Notes under the pieces: model-generated
What the model saw: only the letters and a program-made list of their open reading frames with translations
Databases searched by the model: none
Told to the model about the DNA's origin: nothing
NCBI GenBank assembly: GCA_041941305.1
Contig: JBGTQJ010000001.1
Coordinates: 62,001 to 126,000, forward strand
Length of the DNA stretch: 64,000 bases
From: JANSWP01 sp041941305
GTDB taxonomy: Bacteria; Bacteroidota; Bacteroidia; Chitinophagales; Saprospiraceae
Reading direction: 5' to 3'
Made by a program: the position numbers and the translations under genes
Shown: positions 26,497 through 35,192 of the stretch, one piece after another
Numbering within the stretch: position 1 is the stretch's first letter
Layout: each line of letters opens with the position of its first letter

Positions 26497-26727
26497 GTTT
26501 AATGATTTTTAAGTGCCGAGAATGATTTGCAAAACCTCATCAGTTTTGAAAAATATTTTCGATTAATAATTTGGATACCACAAAGGTGAGACTCAATTTT
26601 TTTTTTCGAAACAAGACTGTATTGAATTGGGAATATTGGTGGGTGAATTAGAACATGATTACGAATCAGCCACAAGTGTAATCGGCTGACGGTAGAAGAT
26701 GCTTGACGGTTTGCTGTACAATTTTTG

Positions 26728-26947
26728 AAAGCGGGGCAGACCATGTAGAAGAGCGAACGGACAATTCCATCTAATTGAATAGTTCGGATATTGAGTTAGT
26801 ATACGATTGGGACGATGGGGTACAAACCGTGGGGTTTCGATTCAATAATTTGGGCATTCCACAAGGAGGGGAATACTGGAGGCATGGATTCAATTTACAA
26901 CTGATAATGAGGCTAGTTCAAATAGAAACCAATACCGGCTTTTTTAA
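26728..26947 (+). pseudogene. Frameshifted remnant of a secreted-protein domain
   Basis: In frame from 26728 the DNA reads ADHVEERTDNSI, an in-frame TAA (26773-26775), LNSSDIELVYD, VQTVGFRFNNLGIPQGG. A shift of frame near 26872 then gives EAWIQFTTDNEASS and a stop at 26945-26947. Together this is a single beta-sandwich module common in secreted proteins (SSDLELV...QTVGLRFNNV.IPQGA....YIQFT.DEA). One nonsense and one frameshift mutation plus missing ends make it a clear remnant. An apparent ORF at 26775-26966 is only the unshifted middle of it. Confidence 0.7.
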
Positions 26948-27096
26948 AACCAAAATCAATATTTAAAATTGGTCCCAAGGGATTTATTTTGCGCGTTTGA
27001 AGGGGAAGTGAATTTGGAAGGTAGTTGTGGAGTAATAATTAAGAAACAAGCCAAAAAGGGTGCTTTGAAATGCTTTGCAACGCAACCCTCTTGCCC

Positions 27097-27271
27097 CAGG
27101 GCTGTTAAGTTCTATTATTGAAAGTCAAAATGTAAAATGTAAAATGATAAATTTAAAAGTATGGGCATTCATAAAGACCTGATAACGAAATTCTTAGAAA
27201 ATGTGAACTTTTACATTTCACATTTATCATTTTGACTTTTAACTTTATTAGCATAGAACTTAACAGCCCTG
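27097..27271. repeat. MITE-like element with 18-bp perfect terminal inverted repeats
   Basis: Terminal arms 27097-27114 (cagggctgttaagttcta) and 27254-27271 are exact complements over 18 bp. The interior also pairs in part: aaagtcaaaatg..aaaatgataaat on the left with atttatcattttgacttt on the right. The whole 175 bp can therefore fold as one long hairpin. No ORF inside. It looks like a non-autonomous mobile repeat or a structured RNA; no target-site duplication was identified. Confidence 0.7.
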
Positions 27272-27276
27272 CCCAC

Positions 27277-27302
27277 GTCCCTATCGGAGACATGGTTTGT
27301 TA
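27277..27302. repeat. Dispersed 26-bp repeat, copy 1
   Basis: gtccctatcggagac then a/g then tggtttgtta. A second copy is at 29197-29222 in the same orientation with one difference. The two copies bracket the T9SS beta-propeller gene at 27311-29077. Confidence 0.75.
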
Positions 27303-27310
27303 CGTATTTT

Positions 27311-29077
27311 TCACTCCACCACAATTTTTTCAATGCCCCAAAAATCAGCTCCATTCAATCTAATAAAATAAGTTCCTGAAGGTAGGTTTGGAAGTACTAC
27401 TGTAGTTTGATTTTGCTCCAACTTGAATGTATGATGTGATTTTCCATTTAAATCCAATAGTTCTCCACGAATCACTTGTTGAAAGTCATTTGGCAATTTT
27501 ATTTGTAAAAAGTCTGTACCGGGATTAGGAAAAATTTGAAAGGGTCTAGGCTCCAATGCCAAATCTTTAACAGAAGTATTTAAATCACCATCACATTTTG
27601 CAACAAACATATTGGTTTTGGCAACGGTTCCGGGATACAGTGCCGTCAAGGTGGAATCTCCCATTTGTATGGTGCCATCAAAACTACCTGTAAAAACAAC
27701 TTGATTGGATCCTGCTAATTTCATTCCTGCCATGGTAACTTCTTCGCTTTGTTCTGTATCTCCAACTTTTTTTGCCCAATCCAAATCACCATCCGAGTTG
27801 TATTTGGCAATAAAGGAATTGATTAAGGGATCATTATCCCCATCTAGTAAAACTGAATTGGCACCTTCTCCCAAAATAATTCCTCCACCTTGTGCCGAGC
27901 CATATTCTCCACCTATAAAAAAGCTGCCATCAGCAATTACTTCCATTTCTGAATTTTTAACATAGTTGGCGGTTCCCTGCTGATTGGTCTTTGCCCATTG
28001 GATTTCACCCGCTGAATTGTATTTTAAAATAAAAAGATGATTGCCAGCCAATCCGGGTGGTATCAAAATCGTATTGTCAAATTCCAAAGTGTCATTACCT
28101 CCGCTACCAGAAATATAAATATCACCTGTTGTAGCGTGAAGGTCTATATCCAGTCCTGTAGCAGCATGCAAATATGCTGTGGATGAATGCTTTAACCATT
28201 GAAAGCTTCCAGATGCATCGTATTTGACAAGATAGGTAACTGAACTACCTTGGGTGTCCAGGTCATTCCCTCCAAAGGGTGCAGCACCAAAAGCAGAAGA
28301 TGCCTTGCCCGTAATGAATAAATTGCCAGCATCATCCGAGACCATTCCTTCCGGTGCATGGCTGCTGATAATATCCCCCCAATTTCCAAGACCAGTTTCT
28401 GCATCAAATTTGCCAACAAATCCCTTTACTCCAGGAGTCATTGTTGCATCCAGGAGAATGCCACCTAAGGATAATTCGTCATAAAAGAGCCCAGCAGCAA
28501 AGACCTCATTATTGTTGCCCAATTTTAAGGCGGAGCCCGTGGCTCTTTGCAGTGCATTGGTTTCAAAAGTAGAAGTCACCCATAACAAGCTTCGGTTTTG
28601 CGATAATTTGGCGATTGCAAAGCCTTCCACATTGTTGTCTCCGGAATTGATATTGGTACCAGCAATGGTGATATCATCTGTAAAATTGGCTAATAAAAAG
28701 ATGTTGTTTTCGGCATCAACTTCAATATCCACTACCCAAGCTAATAGACCAACGGAAGGAAGCACTTCTACCCATTGAAATATTCCATCACTTGAATATT
28801 TGGCGATAAAACCATCATCTGAAAAAACTGCCCCTGCAATTTTAGCGGAGCTTACGGCTTCATCTCCAAATTTTACAGTGCCAGCGAAGTTTCCAGCGAT
28901 GTACACATCCCCGTTTTGGTCGGTCGTCACATCGTAGACATTATTGCCTCCACTCGCAATATTGTCCAAATTAAGGATGTCGACATGGGTTCCCCACGCA
29001 AAATTTTGAGAAAATCCAGAATAAGAGATTGATAAGAAGATTGCCAAAAGGAGATTGTAAAGGGTATTCGTTTTCAT
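27311..29077 (-). CDS. Secreted beta-propeller (SBBP-like) protein with T9SS sorting domain
   Basis: A 588-residue protein. A signal peptide ends SGFSQ (about 24). Repeats of about 50-60 residues follow, of the type D..GDVYIAGNFAGT..FG......SDDGFIAKYSSDG.FQWV, repeated six or more times (FITGKASSAFG, YISGSGGNDTL, FIGGEYGSAQG, VFTGSFDGTIQ). These are SBBP-type beta-propeller blades. The end carries FPNPGTDFLQIKL and PSGTYFIRL, a T9SS type A domain. It is probably surface exposed; adhesion or binding is the usual guess, with no direct evidence. It is bracketed by a 26-bp direct repeat. Confidence 0.85.
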   Translation of the reverse strand: MKTNTLYNLLLAIFLSISYSGFSQNFAWGTHVDILNLDNIASGGNNVYDVTTDQNGDVYIAGNFAGTVKFGDEAVSSAKIAGAVFSDDGFIAKYSSDGIFQWVEVLPSVGLLAWVVDIEVDAENNIFLLANFTDDITIAGTNINSGDNNVEGFAIAKLSQNRSLLWVTSTFETNALQRATGSALKLGNNNEVFAAGLFYDELSLGGILLDATMTPGVKGFVGKFDAETGLGNWGDIISSHAPEGMVSDDAGNLFITGKASSAFGAAPFGGNDLDTQGSSVTYLVKYDASGSFQWLKHSSTAYLHAATGLDIDLHATTGDIYISGSGGNDTLEFDNTILIPPGLAGNHLFILKYNSAGEIQWAKTNQQGTANYVKNSEMEVIADGSFFIGGEYGSAQGGGIILGEGANSVLLDGDNDPLINSFIAKYNSDGDLDWAKKVGDTEQSEEVTMAGMKLAGSNQVVFTGSFDGTIQMGDSTLTALYPGTVAKTNMFVAKCDGDLNTSVKDLALEPRPFQIFPNPGTDFLQIKLPNDFQQVIRGELLDLNGKSHHTFKLEQNQTTVVLPNLPSGTYFIRLNGADFWGIEKIVVE

Positions 29078-29196
29078 TATTTTGTCTTTTTTTATTCAAT
29101 GACTCCTACCCCAATGGCAGTAAGTTCACAAGACAAAATTGAAGAACCTAAATGGGAAAGACAATCGCTCATAAGAGGTATTCTTAATGCCACTAT

Positions 29197-29222
29197 GTCC
29201 CTATCGGAGACGTGGTTTGTTA
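29197..29222. repeat. Dispersed 26-bp repeat, copy 2
   Basis: Same motif and orientation as at 27277-27302, one base different (gagaCGtgg versus gagaCAtgg). It lies between the start of the beta-propeller gene and the stop of the hydroxylase gene, both on the minus strand. Confidence 0.75.
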
Positions 29223-29263
29223 GGTGTTGGCAACCCATATCATACCACATCTGGGGTATAGGC

Positions 29264-30037
29264 TTAAACTGCCAATTCTTTTTTTTCTTCCGTGGTTCGT
29301 TCGTATGCCACATCATAATCTTCCCGTATGGTTCCCATCCAACGATCCCATATTAAGAAGTACAATCCAAAATTGCCATGAAATTTATCGTGGTGCAAAT
29401 TGTGGGCAACTGAGGTATTGATGTACCTGCCAATCCATGTTTTATGGAAGCCTTTTGGGTACAATTCAAAACCTAAGTGTCCATAGACATTGTAGATTAT
29501 CTGAAAGAGAAAAAACCAACCGATTGCATGACTGTGAATTGGAATAGAAAAAGCCAAAATTGGAATAATCAATGCTTCCAGTGTTGCTTCTAAAGGGTGG
29601 AAAGCATAGGCAGTCCAGGGAGAAGGATTGGTTGATTTGTGGTGGATAAGGTGCACATATTTGAACATTTTAGGATGGTGCATTCCCCGATGCATCCAAT
29701 AAAAATAGGTATCGTGAATGAAAAACATATATACCCAGGTGAATAGGTAATAACCCCAGCCATAGTCTGAAATGTTTGGGTAGGTATTCGTATAATCGTC
29801 TAAAAAATAATAGGTAATCAAGGCTACGGTAGCAAATATGGTTACAGAAATCAAAGAATAGAATATGTCGCGCCCATAATCTGTGAGTTTGGGCATTTTC
29901 TGTTGTACTTTCCTAAACCACATGGGTTTTTTCAAAACGATGTAAAAAATGACAAAAGCAAGTGTAGCAAACTTGAAATAATCTGTCACAATACTTCCAG
30001 CTTCTCTTATCCAAAATTCAAAAATGGTTTCGGTCAT
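29264..30037 (-). CDS. Sterol desaturase / fatty acid hydroxylase superfamily membrane protein
   Basis: From ATG 30035-30037 it encodes 257 residues; the longer frame to 30139 adds an unconvincing polar leader. Four or more membrane helices surround the histidine clusters that bind the di-iron centre: HDTYFYWMHRGMHH (108-121), HLIHHKS (129-135), and HNLHHDKFHGNFG near the end. These are the HX3H, HX2HH and HX2HH boxes of the superfamily. It probably hydroxylates or desaturates a lipid in the membrane; the substrate is unknown. It runs downstream of the AraC-type regulator on the same strand, about 190 bp away. Confidence 0.88.
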   Translation of the reverse strand: MTETIFEFWIREAGSIVTDYFKFATLAFVIFYIVLKKPMWFRKVQQKMPKLTDYGRDIFYSLISVTIFATVALITYYFLDDYTNTYPNISDYGWGYYLFTWVYMFFIHDTYFYWMHRGMHHPKMFKYVHLIHHKSTNPSPWTAYAFHPLEATLEALIIPILAFSIPIHSHAIGWFFLFQIIYNVYGHLGFELYPKGFHKTWIGRYINTSVAHNLHHDKFHGNFGLYFLIWDRWMGTIREDYDVAYERTTEEKKELAV

Positions 30038-30225
30038 GATTTCTTTTTTAATGAAATGAATATTTTTTTGTTGACCTAAAGATTTAAAAACCTGGCAATT
30101 GAGGCGTCTGAGAAATTCAGATTGGAGGTTTTCGGACAACTTGCAAAAGTCCGATTGGATTCAATTAATGTATTCGGACGGTGAAAATCAGGCAAAAAAG
30201 TTGGATTTACAGGCATTACAGCAGC

Positions 30226-31347
30226 TTATGGTTGTTTTTTATATTGTGAAGGTGTCAACCCCGTAATCTTTTTAAAAACGGAATTAAAAGTTGATTTTGA
30301 TTTAAATCCGGCTTCAAAAGCAATACCCAAAATGCTATAATGACTGAATTTTGGGTCCTCCATTTTCTGTTTCACCTCCTCCACTCGATAAGCATTGATA
30401 AAATCAAAAAAGTTTTTTCCTTCCTTTTGATTGATAATTTGGGACAGGTAACCCTTACTTAAACCAACTTCATTTGCAAGCAGGCTCATATTCAATTCGG
30501 GGTTGCGAAACAGTTCTTTTTCTTCAATAACCTGTAGTAGCTTTTGGTAATGATCCTCAGTCTTAACAGATAGTTTGGAGCTTTCTTCTGACACATCGGT
30601 TAAGTCGGAAATTACTTCATTCACGAATAATTCACGCCTCATCAACATGCCATAGCCTATCCAATAAATGAGGATGGAAACTCCTAACCACAGTATTCTG
30701 CCGTAATAAATTCCAGTACTGGTAAAGAAAAAAGCCATTGCATTCATCAGCCAAAAAACTGCCAGGAGACATCCTCCAAAAAGTAATTGGATCAACCATT
30801 TCAGACTTTTGTCGCTGATATCCGAATAGTTGCCATAAAGTTCATGTTCGTATGTTCGAAGGGTTTTTATTGAAATCACGAGAACGGAAACGCCTAAAAT
30901 AGCCTCGCTTATTTCAATAAATTTCCGAATGGTATAATAGAGTCCCAGGTCAGTTTCCAAATCGAGATTGCCCGTCTGAAACGCGTATAATCCGACGAAT
31001 TTGAGCAATAAATCCAAAATAAATGGTAGGAATAGCAAATACTCCAATCGCCGTATTTTGTATTTTGGATTGGTCAAAAATTTAATAAAGAGGTAAGTCA
31101 ATGGCGGTATTAAGCCAGTCCAAATCAAGGGGAGGAATCTAAGGACTGGGTAGGTTTCATAGATTTGAATTTCTTCCATTGCTCCCCAAAAGTTAGCAAC
31201 CGAAAGCGTCAATAGTAGCATACTTAAAATCCAATTCGATTTTTTGGAAAACGATTTATGGAAAGCAAAAATTAAGAAGAGGATGAGTCCCTGAAAGGCA
31301 CCGAACAGACTAAATACACCAAAAATATTTATTTGAAATTCTTCCAA
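30226..31347 (-). CDS. Membrane-anchored AraC-family transcriptional regulator
   Basis: I place the start at TTG 31345-31347 (373 residues). A GTG at 31464 keeps the frame open, but a TAcaTTTG -7-like motif on the minus strand lies inside that extension, and the first hydrophobic helix begins right after the TTG. Seven or so membrane helices occupy the first 250 residues. The C-terminal 100 residues are an AraC helix-turn-helix pair: LNMSLLANEVGLSKGYLSQII, NFFDFINAYRVEEVK, and SILGIAFEAGFKSKSTFN with FKKITGLTPSQYKK. This architecture is common in Bacteroidota. It is divergent from the LytTR gene at 31491 and may control it or the hydroxylase. Confidence 0.85.
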   Translation of the reverse strand: MEEFQINIFGVFSLFGAFQGLILFLIFAFHKSFSKKSNWILSMLLLTLSVANFWGAMEEIQIYETYPVLRFLPLIWTGLIPPLTYLFIKFLTNPKYKIRRLEYLLFLPFILDLLLKFVGLYAFQTGNLDLETDLGLYYTIRKFIEISEAILGVSVLVISIKTLRTYEHELYGNYSDISDKSLKWLIQLLFGGCLLAVFWLMNAMAFFFTSTGIYYGRILWLGVSILIYWIGYGMLMRRELFVNEVISDLTDVSEESSKLSVKTEDHYQKLLQVIEEKELFRNPELNMSLLANEVGLSKGYLSQIINQKEGKNFFDFINAYRVEEVKQKMEDPKFSHYSILGIAFEAGFKSKSTFNSVFKKITGLTPSQYKKQP

Positions 31348-31490
31348 GACGGTAGTTTTGATTTGCGTTTTTCGGGAATTCTCGAATAGGGCAAATGTAG
31401 ACAGGAAAGCAGTTGGGAAAGAATTTTTGAACACAATATTTATTCGATTGATTATTTTGTGCACTGAAAATCACTTGTTTGACTAGTGTT

Positions 31491-32336
31491 ATGAAGGATT
31501 TAAAAATTACTCAAAATGATTTATCCATAGCCCGACAGAGGCGTGAAAAATGGCAAATCATCCTGTTCATCAATTTATTCACTTCTGTCTTCCTTATTGT
31601 TTTTCAGCCATTTGGCGTCAATAATTACGATTCCACCCACCAGCTAAGTTTGATTTTTGTTGCTGCCATGTTTGGTTTTGGAATTGTCAATGGGTTGGTA
31701 ATGGCCATATATGAATTTGTTATCGCACCTCGTTTATTTGTAAGATCAACCACCAGGAATGACTTTTTGAAGCTCCTTCTTTTACTACCAATGGTCAGTT
31801 TTTCAACCTTTTGGTTTTACAATTTATTAGGTAATTGGCATGATTGGAAGCTGAGCTCATTTTTGGGTTTTTTAAGAGATGTCAGTTTTTTGGCATTGCT
31901 CCCAATAGCTGGGGTAGTTTTATATTCCATGTATAAACGCGAAAAGGAAAAGAATAAGCAACTGGAGATTTCGGATTCAGGAAGGAATTTCGTGTGGTTG
32001 GTGTCAGAAAATGGAAAAGAAAAGTTGGGATTGGAGCTGAATCATCTGTTATACTTGGAAGCCCAGGATAATTATGTTGCGATTTACCAATTGCAAAGTG
32101 GGCACAAAAAGAAAACCTTACTTCGCTCCTCGTTAAAGCGGATGCAGCAACAATTAGTCAATTCTTCAGTAAAAAGATGCCATCGTTCGTTTCTGGTCAA
32201 TTTGGATTTGGTACAAGCTGTAAAAAACAAAGGTTCCTACATGCAATTGATCCTTCCCCAAATAGAGGAACCTATTCCGGTTTCCCGAAATTTTGTTCAC
32301 GATATCAAACAACAACTGGCAGTTCCCCCCTCATAA
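31491..32336 (+). CDS. LytTR-domain membrane transcriptional regulator
   Basis: 281 residues from ATG 31491; an upstream TTG at 31479 is less likely. Four membrane helices lie in residues about 20-145 (IILFINLFTSVFLIVF, LIFVAAMFGFGIVNGLVMAI, and two more). The C-terminal 110 residues form a LytTR DNA-binding domain: LELNHLLYLEAQDNYVAIY, LLRSSLKRMQQQL, KRCHRSFLVNLDLV, and the end IPVSRNFVHDIKQQL. There is no receiver domain, so it is a membrane-bound one-component type. The gene is divergent from the AraC regulator and 77 bp ahead of a small membrane protein it may regulate. Confidence 0.87.
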   Translation: MKDLKITQNDLSIARQRREKWQIILFINLFTSVFLIVFQPFGVNNYDSTHQLSLIFVAAMFGFGIVNGLVMAIYEFVIAPRLFVRSTTRNDFLKLLLLLPMVSFSTFWFYNLLGNWHDWKLSSFLGFLRDVSFLALLPIAGVVLYSMYKREKEKNKQLEISDSGRNFVWLVSENGKEKLGLELNHLLYLEAQDNYVAIYQLQSGHKKKTLLRSSLKRMQQQLVNSSVKRCHRSFLVNLDLVQAVKNKGSYMQLILPQIEEPIPVSRNFVHDIKQQLAVPPS

Positions 32337-32413
32337 TGAATTTTTATCCCAAAAGTAGAAGCTAACCTGGTTTCACAACAGAACACTCCTAATTTGCCTT
32401 CAAAAAATTCGAA

Positions 32414-33067
32414 ATGAAAAATTTGAAAGCTATTCGTTCCTACAATAATTTATTCAATTGGCTGATGTTGTTTACCGGCTTTACATTTATGCTGGTTTGG
32501 CTACCATTATTGAGATGTCTTTTTGATGGCAGCTCCTATCAGTGGGGACAAATATTTTGGGGTATACAATTGTCAAGTATAGGTTTATCTCTCGACTATT
32601 TGTTTTTGATCTTTTCATTTGGACTGTACTTATGGCTTTATCATTCTTTTTATTGGCAAAAAAATCGAAAAATATTTTATGGACTGTTGGTTTGGTGGTT
32701 TTTACACAACTTCGGAAACCTGCTCTTTGATATTTGGAAAAACGGAGATACTATGTTTCACGGAGATACATTGGGCGTTCATGTATCCTTATCCTATATA
32801 GTCATCCCACTTTCTCTGATTGCGGTAGTACTGATTTATTTAGTCATCAAAAAAGATAAAACCAAGGAGATGGTCTCTATTCCATGGAGCTCCATCAACA
32901 AACGAACCGCTTTGATAATATTGTCACCACTCCCGATTCAGGCAATTTTGTTCGCAACAGGAGAACCACACGATTTAGGAGACCAAATCGCAGTCATTGT
33001 AGCTATTATTCAGGCGATATTTTTTCATCGGATCTTTATTCCGAAGCGGAATGTTGAAACTAATTGA
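32414..33067 (+). CDS. Polytopic membrane protein of unknown function, 217 aa
   Basis: Six hydrophobic segments (about 15-35, 55-80, 88-108, 125-145, 165-185, 190-210) with short charged loops. No signature of a transporter or enzyme was recognised. It lies 77 bp downstream of the LytTR regulator on the same strand, which suggests a regulator-membrane protein pair as is common for LytTR one-component systems. That link is inference. Confidence 0.65.
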   Translation: MKNLKAIRSYNNLFNWLMLFTGFTFMLVWLPLLRCLFDGSSYQWGQIFWGIQLSSIGLSLDYLFLIFSFGLYLWLYHSFYWQKNRKIFYGLLVWWFLHNFGNLLFDIWKNGDTMFHGDTLGVHVSLSYIVIPLSLIAVVLIYLVIKKDKTKEMVSIPWSSINKRTALIILSPLPIQAILFATGEPHDLGDQIAVIVAIIQAIFFHRIFIPKRNVETN

Positions 33068-33245
33068 CCATAGGTTTGTAGTTGGTCCTATAAAATTAAG
33101 TAATTCATTATATTGTGCTTTTTCTTCAAAGAAGGAGTGGAAAACTACACTTGTTCCCTATTTTTCTAATCAAAGTATTTGTTGAGCAAATTGTTGTCGA
33201 GAAATAGGAGAAATGTGACCCTTTTGAAAATCCAACAGACAAACA

Positions 33246-34529
33246 ATGATTTCTTTTCTAACGGTAATCATTCAAAAATACTGGACAGTTTGGCTTCCAC
33301 TATTACACAAATATTGGAAGGTTTCTCTGCCTTTGATTTTTTGCCTATTCCTCGCGCATTATTTAATCACCATTCCATTTGGAAGTGAACATTCATGGTT
33401 AGGCATTGGCGCCATCGTTTGCTTTTTCACCTATGCCATCATGGAGTTTTTCTTTAGCCAAAGAAAATCGATTGAATTGGTTAACGCCTATTCAGAAAAA
33501 GACAATGAGACTGAGGATGGAGAAGAACCAGTTCCGTCTTTAATCAGAAACAGCCTTCAATTCTCTGTTCCAAAAAGAATTATTCAAAATCAGGTAGGGA
33601 AAATCACCCTCACGATTGATTCTGTCAGGTCGGTAGTGAAACTGGCAAAAAGTGCACGACAAATTAAAAATATACGAAAAGGCAATTTCATTCTGGGCAT
33701 CAGTTCAGCGGATTTGGATGTAAGTCCAAGTGAACCTGTCAATCTTTCTGAACTGGAGGAGCAATTTCCAATCAGTTTTACCTGGAACATAAAAGGAGAA
33801 ACCCTGGGTAAAAAAGAAATTAAAGTTGAACCTGGCAAAGAATTTAGTACCTATTTGGGTTTGAGTACAAAAAGATCTTCTTCCTGGACGGAAACAATTG
33901 AAGTGGTAGACCATATCAGTTGGATTGCTGAAAAAATCAAATTGGTTGAGTATGTGATTCTTGCCATAGGTCTAATTCTCAGTATTCCATTGATTGTTCC
34001 GGCATACGAGGCATTCACAAAAAAGCCCACAGACGTAGAGGAAGAAGTAGAAGAAATCGAAGAATTGGAAGCATTGGTTGTGCAAGAATTCACCGTTCTG
34101 AAAGAAATAAAGAATGACGAAAGAACCCTCCTGGATGAAGAAGAAATTCAATGGCATCTAAAAAATCTTAAGGAATACCAAAGAATCAAAAAAAACATTG
34201 AGCATCAAAAAAAATCCGGCACCAATTACAAGCTCTTTTGGTTGAGATCAAAACAATATGAATACGACATCTACAGAAAATTCAGGCGCAGTTATGCTAA
34301 AATTTTGTCTGATAAGCAAAAGAACATTTTTTGCAAAGTTGGTGAAGCACAAAATCAATTGATTTGTTATTCAAAATCTTTTAAGGATTCGCTATTAGTT
34401 GAACAATTTATTTCCAGTCAAACCGACACCCTTTCGACCTTTGGTTTTTCGAAATTGTGCCTGGATTCAGTATCAAATTATCCCAATTATGTTTGTTATA
34501 AAGAAGTGGTTTTGAAAAAAGAAAATTGA
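33246..34529 (+). CDS. Membrane protein of unknown function, 427 aa
   Basis: Two hydrophobic hairpins at the N-terminus (about 20-40 and 52-72) and one helix at about 235-258 (VEYVILAIGLILSIPLIVPAY). Between them lies a soluble region of about 150 residues. The third helix is followed by a strongly acidic stretch with repeated EE and EI (about 265-285), then a Lys/Tyr-rich helical tail of about 130 residues. I recognise no family. The alternation of acidic and basic helical segments suggests a coiled-coil or scaffold-like part. No obvious operon partner. Confidence 0.6.
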   Translation: MISFLTVIIQKYWTVWLPLLHKYWKVSLPLIFCLFLAHYLITIPFGSEHSWLGIGAIVCFFTYAIMEFFFSQRKSIELVNAYSEKDNETEDGEEPVPSLIRNSLQFSVPKRIIQNQVGKITLTIDSVRSVVKLAKSARQIKNIRKGNFILGISSADLDVSPSEPVNLSELEEQFPISFTWNIKGETLGKKEIKVEPGKEFSTYLGLSTKRSSSWTETIEVVDHISWIAEKIKLVEYVILAIGLILSIPLIVPAYEAFTKKPTDVEEEVEEIEELEALVVQEFTVLKEIKNDERTLLDEEEIQWHLKNLKEYQRIKKNIEHQKKSGTNYKLFWLRSKQYEYDIYRKFRRSYAKILSDKQKNIFCKVGEAQNQLICYSKSFKDSLLVEQFISSQTDTLSTFGFSKLCLDSVSNYPNYVCYKEVVLKKEN

Positions 34530-34577
34530 GGTTAGCAACCAAAACCGAGGTTTTTCATTCTTTTTTATCAGATCTTC

Positions 34578-35057
34578 TTAAATATCTTCTTCATCCAATC
34601 CTATCGGCAAGGGGCGCATAAAAGCCGTTTCAAAAGACATAATGGTATTGGTTCCTTCAACGCCTTCGATCACCTGAATTTTTTCATAAACGACATCTCT
34701 CAAATGTCGATTGTTACGTGCATATATTTTTACAATTAAAGCATATCTCCCGGCGATATTTACGCATTCAACAATTTCAGGAATGGTAGACAGGCGCTCT
34801 TCTACTTCCCGATGTAATTTGGCATTGGTCAACATGATCTGACAATAGGCAGAAGATTGATAGCCTAGTTCCCAGGGATCGAGTTGAAAAGTCGCTTTTT
34901 TCAAAATACCCATGTCCTTCAATTTTTTAATTCGTTGATGAACCAAGGTATTTGAAACTTTGAGCTTTTTGGATAATTGAATCAAAGGCTTTCTAGCATC
35001 CGATGTCAATTCATTTAGTATTAGAACATCTATTGCGTCAATTTGATTTTTTTGCAT
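34578..35057 (-). CDS. Lrp/AsnC-family transcriptional regulator
   Basis: A 159-residue regulator. The N-terminal helix-turn-helix (about 5-60) reads DAIDVLILNELTSDARKPLIQLSKKLKVSNTLVHQRIKKLKDMGI. The C-terminal ligand-binding RAM domain (about 70-150) has SAYCQIMLTN, VECVNIAGRYALIVKIYARN and VEGTNTIMSFE. Family members sense amino acids and bind palindromic sites as octamers. It is divergent from the MarC gene; the 135-bp gap holds a TTTGACA/TGTCAAA dyad over a candidate marC promoter. It likely controls that gene and itself. Confidence 0.92.
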   Translation of the reverse strand: MQKNQIDAIDVLILNELTSDARKPLIQLSKKLKVSNTLVHQRIKKLKDMGILKKATFQLDPWELGYQSSAYCQIMLTNAKLHREVEERLSTIPEIVECVNIAGRYALIVKIYARNNRHLRDVVYEKIQVIEGVEGTNTIMSFETAFMRPLPIGLDEEDI

Positions 35058-35136
35058 AAAATCTAGATTTTACAATATATAGATTGACACAATAATAAGT
35101 CTTTTTTATCAAACTTGACTCTGTAAGAATTTATTC

Positions 35137-35175
35137 TTTGACAATATGGTTAATTACACATTAATTTGTGTCAAA
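35137..35175 (+). promoter_or_regulatory. Promoter with overlapping operator-like dyad ahead of the MarC gene
   Basis: Inverted repeat TTTGACA (35137-35143) and TGTCAAA (35169-35175). The first half also supplies a -33 TTTG. TAATTTG at 35162-35168, 21 bp further on, resembles a -7 box with one T missing. A regulator bound to the dyad would cover both boxes. The dyad sits between the Lrp-type gene and marC, so Lrp binding is a reasonable inference. Confidence 0.5.
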
Positions 35176-35192
35176 TTTAAAACTATAAGAAA

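Noticed and set aside
26499..26744. 81-codon minus-strand frame upstream of the peptide genes
   Set aside because: No family resemblance; its right end is antisense to the secreted-protein remnant and it reads as shadow sequence.
26775..26966. 63-codon plus-strand frame as an independent gene
   Set aside because: It is only the middle frame of the frameshifted secreted-protein remnant.
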